A stretch of 64,000 nt of DNA from DATKUC01 sp964577375 (lineage in GTDB: Bacteria; Spirochaetota; Spirochaetia; DSM-27196; DATKUC01), in the NCBI GenBank assembly GCA_964577375.1, contig CAZNYW010000001.1:1-64000 (forward strand), read 5' to 3'. How positions within the stretch are numbered: the first letter of the stretch is position 1; each line of letters opens with the position of its first letter. The notes beneath the pieces were generated by a model. That model was not told the origin of the DNA. It ran no database searches and saw only the letters and a list, made by a program, of their open reading frames with translations. Shown one piece after another: positions 49,922 to 57,827 of the stretch. The translations under genes and the position numbers were made by a program.

Positions 49922-49939
49922 CCGGTTCGATTCCGGCGC
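49919..49939. other. tRNA T-arm-like hairpin at the MATE break point
   Basis: GCGCCGG, TTCGATT, CCGGCGC forms a 7-bp stem with a 7-base loop. GGTTCGATTCC is the canonical tRNA B-box/T-loop. The rest of a tRNA cannot be folded around it: the 7 bases after the arm find no partner upstream. It could be a tRNA 3' fragment left by recombination, or chance. Confidence 0.35.
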
Positions 49940-49996
49940 AGTCTCAGCCGGGCACCCTGGTATGAGGTCTCGAGGGATCGGGGTGGGATTTTCGCT

Positions 49997-50938
49997 CTAC
50001 CGGGAGGGTGTGCGTCCCCCGAGCTCGCGGTAGACGTAGACCATGTTCGAGAGAGCACGCAGCTCGTCCGGCGTCAGCTCCCGGCTGTATTCCTGCTGAA
50101 TGCCGCTTTCCCGTATCGTCACCTGAGAAGCCGGCGAGTCGTCTCCGATCTCGGTGTCCGCAAGAATCGCAGTTACAAGCGTAACGATCACGGAGGCGTC
50201 GGAGGTGGTTATCGCCTCGATTCGAAAGGGACCGGAGCGGTAGCGTGCTACGGTAAACCTGTCGAGCGGCACCGGAATCGCCCTGCCGCCTGCGACGAGG
50301 GTCACCGATCGGACCAGGAAGAGCGGATCACTCTCGGGATAGCGGCGCTGGATGGTGAGGCTCGCCGACGGTGATTCGCCGTCCTTCACCCTGAGGCTGA
50401 GAAAGAGGGAGTTTCCGGTCGAGGCGTTCGCCCGCAGGTCGACAAGAGTGTGGATTCCGGTCTCCGGGTCCAGATTGTCCGCAACGACGGAACCTGCGGT
50501 AAGCGAGGCCGCCTGGGCCGACGGCCGACTGGATCCGGTCCCGCCGGCGGCGAGTCCTTCACGAAGAAGCTGCTCCTGTGGTACGCCTTTGTCGAATGCG
50601 ACGCGGCCGAGCGCGTCGGTGAGGGTTCTGTTTTCGGCGGTAAGCGCTTCGTTGGTCTTTTCGAGCTCCGCGACGCGATTATCTGCGTTGTCGAGCCTCG
50701 CTTGAAGCGCCTCTCTCTGCGACTGCGCCCTTTCAAGGTCGGATTGCAGCTGCTGCTCGGCAGCGCTCGGTCCGGACGGCTGCGGGGGCTGCTCGGCAAC
50801 CGGCTGCGGTCTGGGCGCGGGAGTTCCCGCGCACGCGCCGAGCAGGAGCGATGCGGCAACGCCGAGAAGCAGCGCGAGATTTCTTTTGCCGAATGTCGGC
50901 CGTCCGCCGAGTTTCGGAAGAGCTCTGTTTCCGACCAT
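49997..50938 (-). CDS. predicted lipoprotein with coiled coil
   Basis: A 313-residue protein of unknown function. The N-terminal signal ends in a lipobox (LLLGACAG, Cys about residue 36), so it is lipid-anchored. A Pro/Gln-rich linker is followed by a coiled coil (about 60-110, LQSDLERAQSQREALQARL). A C-terminal beta-rich domain (about 145-313) contains SLFLSLRVKDGESPSASLTI and VIVTLVTAILADTEIGDD. ATG 50938 is chosen for the signal sequence; an earlier in-frame start adds 27 non-hydrophobic residues. It is divergent from parE and faces the MATE remnant. Confidence 0.72.
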   Translation of the reverse strand: MVGNRALPKLGGRPTFGKRNLALLLGVAASLLLGACAGTPAPRPQPVAEQPPQPSGPSAAEQQLQSDLERAQSQREALQARLDNADNRVAELEKTNEALTAENRTLTDALGRVAFDKGVPQEQLLREGLAAGGTGSSRPSAQAASLTAGSVVADNLDPETGIHTLVDLRANASTGNSLFLSLRVKDGESPSASLTIQRRYPESDPLFLVRSVTLVAGGRAIPVPLDRFTVARYRSGPFRIEAITTSDASVIVTLVTAILADTEIGDDSPASQVTIRESGIQQEYSRELTPDELRALSNMVYVYRELGGRTPSR

Positions 50939-51049
50939 TGTCCGCTCCCGATGCTTTGAAGTCTCTATTCGCGATTGGTCCCGTTTATTTTCGTCGAAAA
51001 GCAGCGTAAAAGCAAGCAAGACATGACGCCCTCGCGCGGGTGCACCCGT

Positions 51050-51078
51050 TTGTCACGATCCTGCGATTGTGCTACATT
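51050..51078 (+). promoter_or_regulatory. promoter of parE-parC
   Basis: TTGTCA (51050-51055), 17 bases, TACATT (51073-51078). It leaves a leader of about 90 bases before ATG 51178 and shows that the open frame upstream of 51178 is not coding. Confidence 0.65.
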
Positions 51079-51177
51079 TACGTGGGGAAACGAATTAGCT
51101 ATCAGTACCCCAGGGAACGTCAGGCCAGGGAGGGGAGGCAGGCGTGGGCCCGACTCAAGCCGCAACACCGGAACACA

Positions 51178-53139
51178 ATGGCAACAAAAACTTCAAGTTA
51201 TGACGAGAGCAAGATAAGAACACTCTCGTCTCTCGAGCATATACGGCTGAGGACAGGCATGTACATCGGCCGGCTCGGAGACGGGTCGAATCTCGACGAT
51301 GGGATCTACGTCCTGCTGAAAGAGGTGATAGACAACAGCGTCGACGAGTACATCATGGGCTACGGAACGCGAATCGCGGTCAAGATCGAACGGACTGCAT
51401 CGCCAGACGCCGCGGCCGGCAACGGCAGTCAGGCCCGCGGCGGCCGCAGCAGCGCCAACGGTGCGGCGGCGAATCGGAAGCGGCCGGCCCCGGCTGCCGA
51501 AGGCGCCGGTGAGGCCGGCGATTCAGGCGAAGCGAATGGTTCGCGCGAGGCGAACGGATGGCTCGTCTCGGTCCGCGACTACGGCCGGGGCATTCCCCTC
51601 GGGAAGGTGATCGACGCGGTCTCCATCATCAATACCGGAGCCAAGTACAACGATGACGTGTTCCAGTTCAGCGTCGGCCTGAACGGCGTTGGAACCAAGG
51701 CGGTGAATGCGCTCTCCTCGCACTTCCGGGTCGCGGCCTATCGTGACGGACACTGCTTCGAGGCGATCTTCTCGCAGGGAGTCCTCAAATCACAGAAGCG
51801 GTTCAAGACTCCGAAGGAGAAGGACGGAACCTACGTCGAGTTCTCGCCGGACAGGGAGATCTTCGGCGACTACGCGTACAACATGGAGTTCGTCGAGCAG
51901 CGGCTGTGGAACTACGCCTATCTGAACAGCGGCCTCGTGCTCGATTTCGACGGGCAGGAGTTCCAGTCTGAACGCGGGCTGTATGATCTGCTCCAGGACG
52001 AGGTGGGGGAATCCGCCCTCTACGAAATCGGATACACCAAAGGGCAGTTCCTGGAGTTTGCCTTTACCCACACGTCGAACTACGGCGAAACCTATTTCTC
52101 CTTCGTGAACGGCCAGTACACGTCCGACGGCGGGACTCACCAGAGTGCGTTCCGCGAGGGGTTTCTCAAGGGCGTCAACGAATACCTGCAGAAGAACTAC
52201 TCCGGTGTAGATGTGCGCGAAGGCATTGCCGGCGCGGTGGCGGTGAAGCTCAAGTCACCGGTTTTCGAGAGTCAGACCAAGAACAAGCTGGGCAACACGG
52301 AGATCAGGGCCTGGATCGTGAACGAGACCAGGTCCGGTGTCGTCGAGTTTCTGACGCGGAACGAGAAAGCTTCGCGGAAGCTCGTCGACAAGATTGCAAG
52401 CAACGAAAAGCTGCGCAAGGAGCTGAACGCCGTCAAGAGCCAGGCGAGGGAGGCTGCGAAGAAGATCGCGCTCAAGATTCCGAACCTGAAGGACTGCAAG
52501 TATCATCTCGAGGACGTCAAGGAGGGGGAGGAGTCCACCATCTTCATCACCGAAGGCGCGTCCGCCGCAGGTTCCATGGTGTCCTCCCGGGATGTCTACA
52601 CGCAGGCGATCTTCAGCCTTCGCGGCAAACCGCAGAACATGTTCGCGCGAAAGCGTGCGGACATCTACAAGAACGAAGAGCTGTACAACATGATGATGGC
52701 GCTCGGGATCGAAAACGATGTCGAAGGGCTCCGGTACGCCCGCATCGTAATCGCGACCGATGCGGACTACGACGGATTCCACATCCGCAATCTGCTGCTC
52801 ACCTTCTTCCTGAGCTACTTCGAAGAGCTGGTGGTGGCCGGCCGCATCTACATCCTGGAAACACCGCTTTTCCGGGTTCGAAACAAGAGAGAAACCCGCT
52901 ACTGCTACAACGCCCGCGAACGCGATGAGGCGGTCAAGCAGATTACCGGCGCCGAGGTCACGCGGTTCAAAGGGCTGGGTGAGATCTCGCCGAAGGAGTT
53001 CGGCCAGTTCATCGGAGAAGACATGCGGCTCGTGAAGGTCAATATCAAATCGATCAAGGACGTTCCCGAGACGCTCGAATTCTATATGGGCAAGAACACA
53101 CCCGAGCGGCGTGAATTCATAATGGAGAACCTGGTCTGA
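51178..53139 (+). CDS. parE: type IIA topoisomerase subunit B (ParE-like)
   Basis: A 653-residue ATPase subunit of a topoisomerase IV-like enzyme. The GHKL pocket shows EVIDNSVDEYIMGYG, VRDYGRGIP and GLNGVGTKAVNAL; the transducer is in the middle. The TOPRIM motifs are EGASAAGSM and TDADYDGFHIRNLLL. EGASAAGS differs from the usual EGDSAGGS, and the style (SLRGKPQNMF; ETPLFRVRNKRET) resembles Bacteroidetes-type ParE. Between the first ATPase strands is an extra segment (residues about 73-127) rich in Ala, Gly and Ser. parC starts two bases after its stop. Confidence 0.93.
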   Translation: MATKTSSYDESKIRTLSSLEHIRLRTGMYIGRLGDGSNLDDGIYVLLKEVIDNSVDEYIMGYGTRIAVKIERTASPDAAAGNGSQARGGRSSANGAAANRKRPAPAAEGAGEAGDSGEANGSREANGWLVSVRDYGRGIPLGKVIDAVSIINTGAKYNDDVFQFSVGLNGVGTKAVNALSSHFRVAAYRDGHCFEAIFSQGVLKSQKRFKTPKEKDGTYVEFSPDREIFGDYAYNMEFVEQRLWNYAYLNSGLVLDFDGQEFQSERGLYDLLQDEVGESALYEIGYTKGQFLEFAFTHTSNYGETYFSFVNGQYTSDGGTHQSAFREGFLKGVNEYLQKNYSGVDVREGIAGAVAVKLKSPVFESQTKNKLGNTEIRAWIVNETRSGVVEFLTRNEKASRKLVDKIASNEKLRKELNAVKSQAREAAKKIALKIPNLKDCKYHLEDVKEGEESTIFITEGASAAGSMVSSRDVYTQAIFSLRGKPQNMFARKRADIYKNEELYNMMMALGIENDVEGLRYARIVIATDADYDGFHIRNLLLTFFLSYFEELVVAGRIYILETPLFRVRNKRETRYCYNARERDEAVKQITGAEVTRFKGLGEISPKEFGQFIGEDMRLVKVNIKSIKDVPETLEFYMGKNTPERREFIMENLV

Positions 53140-53140
53140 T

Positions 53141-55345
53141 ATGGCCTATATCAACACGCTTTTCAATACGAATTTCCTCGAGTACGCCTCCTACGTCATC
53201 AAGGACCGTGCGATACCGCACCTCGACGACGGGCTGAAACCGGTGCAGCGCCGCATCCTCCACAGCCTCTTCGAGATGGACGACGGCAAGTTCCACAAGG
53301 TCGCAAACGTGGTCGGGCACTGCATGAAGTACCATCCGCACGGCGACGCTTCGATCTATGAGGCGCTGGTGGTGCTGGCGAACAAAGAGATCCTGATCGA
53401 CAAGCAGGGTAACTTCGGCAACATCTTCACCGGGGATCAGGCCTCCGCATCCCGGTACATCGAGTGCCGGGCAACGGCTTTCGCGAAAGAGATCCTTTAC
53501 AATCCCGAGATCACCGGTTACGACGATTCGTACGACGGCCGGAACCGCGAGCCGCTGGTTTTCCCCGCAAAGATCCCGCTCGTGCTGATCCTGGGCGCGG
53601 AAGGAATCGCAGTCGGCATGTCGACGAGGATCCTTCCGCACAACCTCGTGGAGGTGCTGCAGGCGGTCAAGGCGTCGCTGCTCGGCAAGTCGTTCGAGCT
53701 TTATCCCGATTTCCCCACCGGTGGGCTGATCGACGTGTCGGACTACCAGGACGGGCTCGGAAAGGTGCTGGTGCGCGCGAAGCTCGACACCTCCGATCCG
53801 AAGCGGATAGTCATCCGCGAGCTGCCCTACGGGGCGACCACCGACAGCCTCATTGCCTCGATTGAAACGGCCGTCCGGCGGAACAAGCTGAAGATACAGA
53901 GCATCAACGACTATACTACCGAAAACGTAGAGATCGAGATCAAGCTCGCACGAGGCGTCTACTCGCAGGAGGTAGTGGACGCGCTGTTCGCCTTCACCGA
54001 TTGCGAGTCGGCAATCAGCTGCAACCTCCTGGTCATACGCGACCGTAACCCCCGGGCAATGACGGTCACCGACGTGATCACCCACCACGCGAGCCGGCTC
54101 ACGCAGATTCTCAAAGCGGAGCTCGAGCTCGAGCGCCGGCAGCTGACCGACAAACTTCACGCGAGGACGCTTGAGCGTATCTTCATCGAGGAGCGCATCT
54201 ACAAACGGATCGAGCAGATGGAGACGCAGGAGAAGGTTGTACAGGCCGTGCTCAGCGGTTTCAAGCCTTTCGCCTCGCAGATCCAGCGTGAGGTGACCGA
54301 GGAGGACGTCGAACGGCTGCTGAAGATTCCGATCCGGCGCATTTCGCTCTACGACATCAACCGCGCGAAGCAGGAGATGGAGGAGATCCGCGCGAGGCTG
54401 AAGCAGATCGGCTACCACCTCAGGCACCTCACCGAGTACGCAGTCTCATTCATCGACCGGATCGTGAAGGAGCAGGGCGGCTCCTTCAAGCGGAAGACCG
54501 AGGTGATCTCCTTTCAGCGGGTGGACGCGCGGGAAGCAGCGCTCAGAAACCTCACCCTGCGCTACGATGGAGAGACCGGCTATCTCGGCACCGAGGTTTC
54601 AACCGGCAAGCCGTTGTTCGATGTGTCCGAGTTCGACCGTATCCTCGTAATGCGGAAGAGCGGGATCTACTCGGTGACCGATGTGCCGGAACGGCTGTTT
54701 GTCGACAAAGGCATGCTCGCCTGCGGCCTGGCCGACAAGGATGTGCTGTCGCAGAAGGTGTTCAGCGTTCTCTATCGCCAGAACAAGACTGAATTTCCCT
54801 ATTTGAAACGATGCAGAATCGAGCAGTACATTCTCGACAAGAATTACTCGATAGTCCCGGAAGACTGTACTCCTCTCGCCTGCACTACGCGAACCGAGGT
54901 TGCCGCGGAGATCCGCTTCGCTGCGGCCAAGCGGCGGAAAGCTCACGTTGAGCGGTATCCGGTTGACGGCTTCCCGGTCAAAGGGCTGAAGGCAGCGGGC
55001 GTCCGCGTCGCCAGCAAGGTCGCGGAGACCGGCCACTTCGTGCCGATCGACAAGCGCGGTGGAAAGCCAGTCGCCGACCGCGCGGCTGGAAGCGGAATCG
55101 CCGGCGGGCCGAAGGCCGGCGGCAAGAAGGCAGCCGGTGTGAAGGCGAACTCGCCGAAGTCCACGGGCAAGTCCGCATCATCGGCAAAGAAGAGCGCCGC
55201 CGGCTCGAAAGAGGCGGGCAAGAAGGCAACCAGTTCGAAAGCGGCCGGTAAAAAGCCGGCCGGCCCGAAGGCGAACTCGCCGAGGTCCACGGGCAAATCA
55301 GCCCCCGCGCGCGGCCAGGGCCGCAGGAAAAAATCCTCGAAGTAG
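53141..55345 (+). CDS. parC: type IIA topoisomerase subunit A (ParC-like) with H1-like tail
   Basis: A 734-residue DNA-cleaving subunit. The catalytic Tyr106 lies in ASASRYIECRAT. The quinolone-determining region reads YHPHGDASIYEALV, with Ala70 in place of the usual Ser and Glu74 kept. The breakage-reunion domain and tower follow (to about 460), then a reduced C-terminal region with few GyrA-box blades. Residues about 645-734 form a Lys/Ala/Ser/Gly/Pro tail with repeats such as AGKKATSSKAAGKKPAGPK, like histone H1 tails. It is co-transcribed with parE. A strict gyrase/topo IV assignment would need the other pair. Confidence 0.93.
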   Translation: MAYINTLFNTNFLEYASYVIKDRAIPHLDDGLKPVQRRILHSLFEMDDGKFHKVANVVGHCMKYHPHGDASIYEALVVLANKEILIDKQGNFGNIFTGDQASASRYIECRATAFAKEILYNPEITGYDDSYDGRNREPLVFPAKIPLVLILGAEGIAVGMSTRILPHNLVEVLQAVKASLLGKSFELYPDFPTGGLIDVSDYQDGLGKVLVRAKLDTSDPKRIVIRELPYGATTDSLIASIETAVRRNKLKIQSINDYTTENVEIEIKLARGVYSQEVVDALFAFTDCESAISCNLLVIRDRNPRAMTVTDVITHHASRLTQILKAELELERRQLTDKLHARTLERIFIEERIYKRIEQMETQEKVVQAVLSGFKPFASQIQREVTEEDVERLLKIPIRRISLYDINRAKQEMEEIRARLKQIGYHLRHLTEYAVSFIDRIVKEQGGSFKRKTEVISFQRVDAREAALRNLTLRYDGETGYLGTEVSTGKPLFDVSEFDRILVMRKSGIYSVTDVPERLFVDKGMLACGLADKDVLSQKVFSVLYRQNKTEFPYLKRCRIEQYILDKNYSIVPEDCTPLACTTRTEVAAEIRFAAAKRRKAHVERYPVDGFPVKGLKAAGVRVASKVAETGHFVPIDKRGGKPVADRAAGSGIAGGPKAGGKKAAGVKANSPKSTGKSASSAKKSAAGSKEAGKKATSSKAAGKKPAGPKANSPRSTGKSAPARGQGRRKKSSK

Positions 55346-55353
55346 AACCGCGC

Positions 55354-55382
55354 TTGCCGGAGCGCGCCTGCCGTGTTATACC
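55354..55382 (+). promoter_or_regulatory. promoter of the PPC-repeat gene
   Basis: TTGCCG (55354-55359), 17 bases, TATACC (55377-55382). ATG 55408 follows behind a G-rich stretch. Confidence 0.5.
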
Positions 55383-55407
55383 TTCGGCTTGAACAGGGGG
55401 TGGACCG

Positions 55408-56763
55408 ATGCGAAGGGTGTGGCCGGTACTTTTTGCGCTGGGGATTATCGTTCAGGCGGCGTCGGGAGAGGAGATTCTCCTCCGGCAGGACGCGGCTGTT
55501 TCCGCCTGGGCGGGCGGGTCGCCGCAGACGAGCTGGTTCTCCGTCGAGGCAACCGCAGGCAAGCGGCTAGTGGTGAGGGCGGCTTCGGTGGACTTCACGC
55601 CGACGATTACCGTGCAGGTTGGCGCACTTGCGCCGATCGTCCGGCAGGGACGGGCCGGTTCGGCCGCCGCTTCGGTCGTTCCCGACGCGGCATCGACTGT
55701 TCGGATAGGAATTGCGCCTGCCGGCGACACCGTTCTGCCACCGGGAACCTTCAGCATCAGGGTCAGCCAGGTCGATCCGGAGCCGGCGCTCGCCCCGGGC
55801 GATTCGCGCAGAGGTGAGCTGTCCTACGACGATGCGACCACCGACGACGGCCGCTACTACGATACCTACGAGCTTCCCGTATCAGCCGGAGACCGGATCG
55901 CGGTTGCGATGGTCGCCGACGACAATCTGGACACCTTTCTGCGGGCGACTCTGCCCGATGGAACAAGCGTGGAGAACGACGATTCGGCAGGAGCAAACGC
56001 GGTGCTTCGGCTGACTCCCTCGGCGAAAGGCACGGTCCGCATAGAAGCGACCTCCTACGAAGCCGAAGAGACCGGGGTGTATGCCGTCTCGGTTGTAACG
56101 CTCCGGCCACCGGTAACGATTCGGACGGGCGTGCCCGTGGAGGGCGACCTTTCGGATACCGATGAGATGATTGCAGGCCAGCCGTCGGACAGCTACCTTC
56201 TTTCGGGCGAGGCGGGAAGCCGAGTCATCATCCACCTCTCTGCAACCGAGTTCGATCCGGTGCTGCGAGCGCAGGACACGAACGGGAATCTGCAGGAGAG
56301 CGACGACATCAGCGAAGACAATCGCGATTCCGAGCTCTCCTACACCTTTCCGGAGAACGGGGATCTCGAGATCGACGTGTCCGGAGTGGACGCCGACGGC
56401 CGCGGTAGCTACACTCTGACCGTGACCGCAGGTACGCCGCCGCCGGCGATAACGCCAGGCAGCTCCATTGACGGCTCGCTTTCCGAAGGTGACGAGCTCT
56501 CGGAAGGAAGGCTTTCAGACCGCTACCGCCTCCAGGGACGAGCCGGCGAGACGGTGAACCTGTGGTTGAGCTCCAACGATTTCGATGCCTATCTCGTTCT
56601 GTACGACGTGCACGGCGTGCGGTCCGAGAACGACGACCTCTCGGAGGAGACCACCGACTCCGCGCTGACCTACACCTTCGACCGGGACGGAGCGATCGAG
56701 CTCGTCGCGACATCCTACGACGTCGGCGAGTCGGGCTCCTACACGCTCACCGTTTCCGAATGA
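55408..56763 (+). CDS. exported protein with four PPC-type beta domains
   Basis: A 451-residue exported protein. The signal peptide is VLFALGIIVQAASG. About four consecutive domains of roughly 105 residues follow, each with the pre-peptidase C-terminal (PPC) pattern: a start like GDLSDTDEMIAGQPSDSYLLSG, a middle FDPVLRAQDTNG, acidic ENDD/ESDD turns (SVENDDSAG, SENDDLSEET) and an end GSYTLTV. Repeats 2-4 are most regular (about 130-230, 240-345, 350-450). PPC domains are usually appended to secreted peptidases; here no peptidase is attached. The acidic turns may bind Ca2+. Likely a periplasmic or surface protein; it stands alone. Confidence 0.78.
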   Translation: MRRVWPVLFALGIIVQAASGEEILLRQDAAVSAWAGGSPQTSWFSVEATAGKRLVVRAASVDFTPTITVQVGALAPIVRQGRAGSAAASVVPDAASTVRIGIAPAGDTVLPPGTFSIRVSQVDPEPALAPGDSRRGELSYDDATTDDGRYYDTYELPVSAGDRIAVAMVADDNLDTFLRATLPDGTSVENDDSAGANAVLRLTPSAKGTVRIEATSYEAEETGVYAVSVVTLRPPVTIRTGVPVEGDLSDTDEMIAGQPSDSYLLSGEAGSRVIIHLSATEFDPVLRAQDTNGNLQESDDISEDNRDSELSYTFPENGDLEIDVSGVDADGRGSYTLTVTAGTPPPAITPGSSIDGSLSEGDELSEGRLSDRYRLQGRAGETVNLWLSSNDFDAYLVLYDVHGVRSENDDLSEETTDSALTYTFDRDGAIELVATSYDVGESGSYTLTVSE

Positions 56764-56781
56764 GCCGCGAATACCCGGAAA

Positions 56782-56803
56782 CTGCCGGCTCCTTCGCCGG
56801 CAG
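56782..56803. terminator. bidirectional terminator-like hairpin
   Basis: CTGCCGGC, TCCTTC, GCCGGCAG forms a perfect 8-bp stem between the convergent PPC gene and the small 85-residue gene. T runs are weak on both sides. Confidence 0.55.
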
Positions 56804-56847
56804 CTCCTGCCTTTCGAACGTGTAGTTCCTGTCGATGATTACCGCCG

Positions 56848-57105
56848 TCAAGCCTTCCTGACCGCGTATTCGATTTCATGGAACGGGCGCCGGAAGACGC
56901 CGCTTGCGGCCTCCGGTTCGATAATGTTGAAGCTGAATGTGGCCCGTTTCCCTGAAACCGGGCGTGCGTGAGCTATGGGTATTCCGGCGTAGAGAGTTTC
57001 GTCGTTGTAGAACTTCACCAGATAGAGCTCGCCGTCGAATGAATTGTTGGAGAACATGGCGTGGTAATCGTACGTGCCCTTCTTCTCCCCGCGTGCGGTC
57101 GTCAT
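56848..57105 (-). CDS. small unknown protein (85 residues)
   Basis: I do not recognise this protein. It opens MTTARGEKKGTYDYHAMF and contains a beta-rich stretch (GELYLVKFYNDETLYAGIP; RATFSFNIIEPE) ending in a basic helix. There is no signal or membrane segment. AAGGAGG lies about ten bases before ATG 57105, and an alternative frame from an ATG seven bases upstream is a shadow. It lies 37 bases downstream of the response regulator stop in the same orientation, so it may belong to the two-component operon. Confidence 0.55.
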   Translation of the reverse strand: MTTARGEKKGTYDYHAMFSNNSFDGELYLVKFYNDETLYAGIPIAHARPVSGKRATFSFNIIEPEAASGVFRRPFHEIEYAVRKA

Positions 57106-57142
57106 GGTTCATCTACCTCCTTACCACAGTTCCTCGCAGCAT

Positions 57143-57823
57143 CTAGATCTGGACTATGCCCTGTTTGATGGCGTGCTTGATCAGGCCCGCCTTCGTATGG
57201 ATGTTCAGCTTCTTCATGATATTGTTCTTGTGAACGTGTATCGTATGCGGCGACAGATTCAGAGCTTCCGCGATGTTCCGCTCGGTCATGCCCTCGCATA
57301 TAAGCTGCAGAATCTCCCGCTGACGCGAGGTGAGCGTGCTTTCGAAGGTCTCCTGCTCCGAAGGCGGGCCGTTGTGAAGGAAGCCCTCGACCATGTATCC
57401 GGCAATTCCCGGGCTCAGGTAAAAGTGACCGCGATGCACTTCGTGGATGGCGGTTACGATCTCTTCGGAGGTGCTTTCCTTGAGCACGTAGCCTCGAGCT
57501 CCCTTTTTCATCGCCTTTTCGACCAGAACCTTGTCCGCGTACATGCTCAACATCAGCACTTTGCTTCGCGGCCGGATGCGCAGCAGCCGCTCGAGCGTCT
57601 CGATGCCGTTGAGCCCCGGCATGGCGACATCGATGACGTAGACGTCCGCGGACTCCTGCTCGGCCTGGCTGAGCACGTCGCGGCCGTTTGCCGCCTCACC
57701 GACGATTCGAATGTGGGGGTCGAGATTCTTTATCACAGCCTTGACGCCGTCCCGCACAACCGAATGGTCGTCTGCGAGCAGTACCGTAATATCCTGACTG
57801 GTCTTCAGATAGTTCTGAATCAT
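57143..57823 (-). CDS. NarL/FixJ-type response regulator
   Basis: A 226-residue regulator. The receiver domain (about 10-125) has ADDHSVVRDG, phosphoacceptor Asp65 in VYVIDVAMPG, and the lysine in YVLKESTSEE. The LuxR-type HTH (about 160-220) reads LTSRQREILQLICEG, ERNIAEALNLSPHTIHVHKNNI. ATG 57823 overlaps the stop of the kinase gene by a few bases, so the two are translationally coupled and form a pair. Target genes are unknown; the adjacent small gene and the divergent PilZ gene are candidates. Confidence 0.93.
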   Translation of the reverse strand: MIQNYLKTSQDITVLLADDHSVVRDGVKAVIKNLDPHIRIVGEAANGRDVLSQAEQESADVYVIDVAMPGLNGIETLERLLRIRPRSKVLMLSMYADKVLVEKAMKKGARGYVLKESTSEEIVTAIHEVHRGHFYLSPGIAGYMVEGFLHNGPPSEQETFESTLTSRQREILQLICEGMTERNIAEALNLSPHTIHVHKNNIMKKLNIHTKAGLIKHAIKQGIVQI

Positions 57824-57827
57824 GGCT

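Noticed and set aside
49919..49945. tRNA gene
   Set aside because: Only a T-arm-like hairpin is present; no D arm, anticodon arm or acceptor pairing could be found.
51040..51177. In-frame extension of parE
   Set aside because: Contains a good promoter, and family homology begins after ATG 51178.
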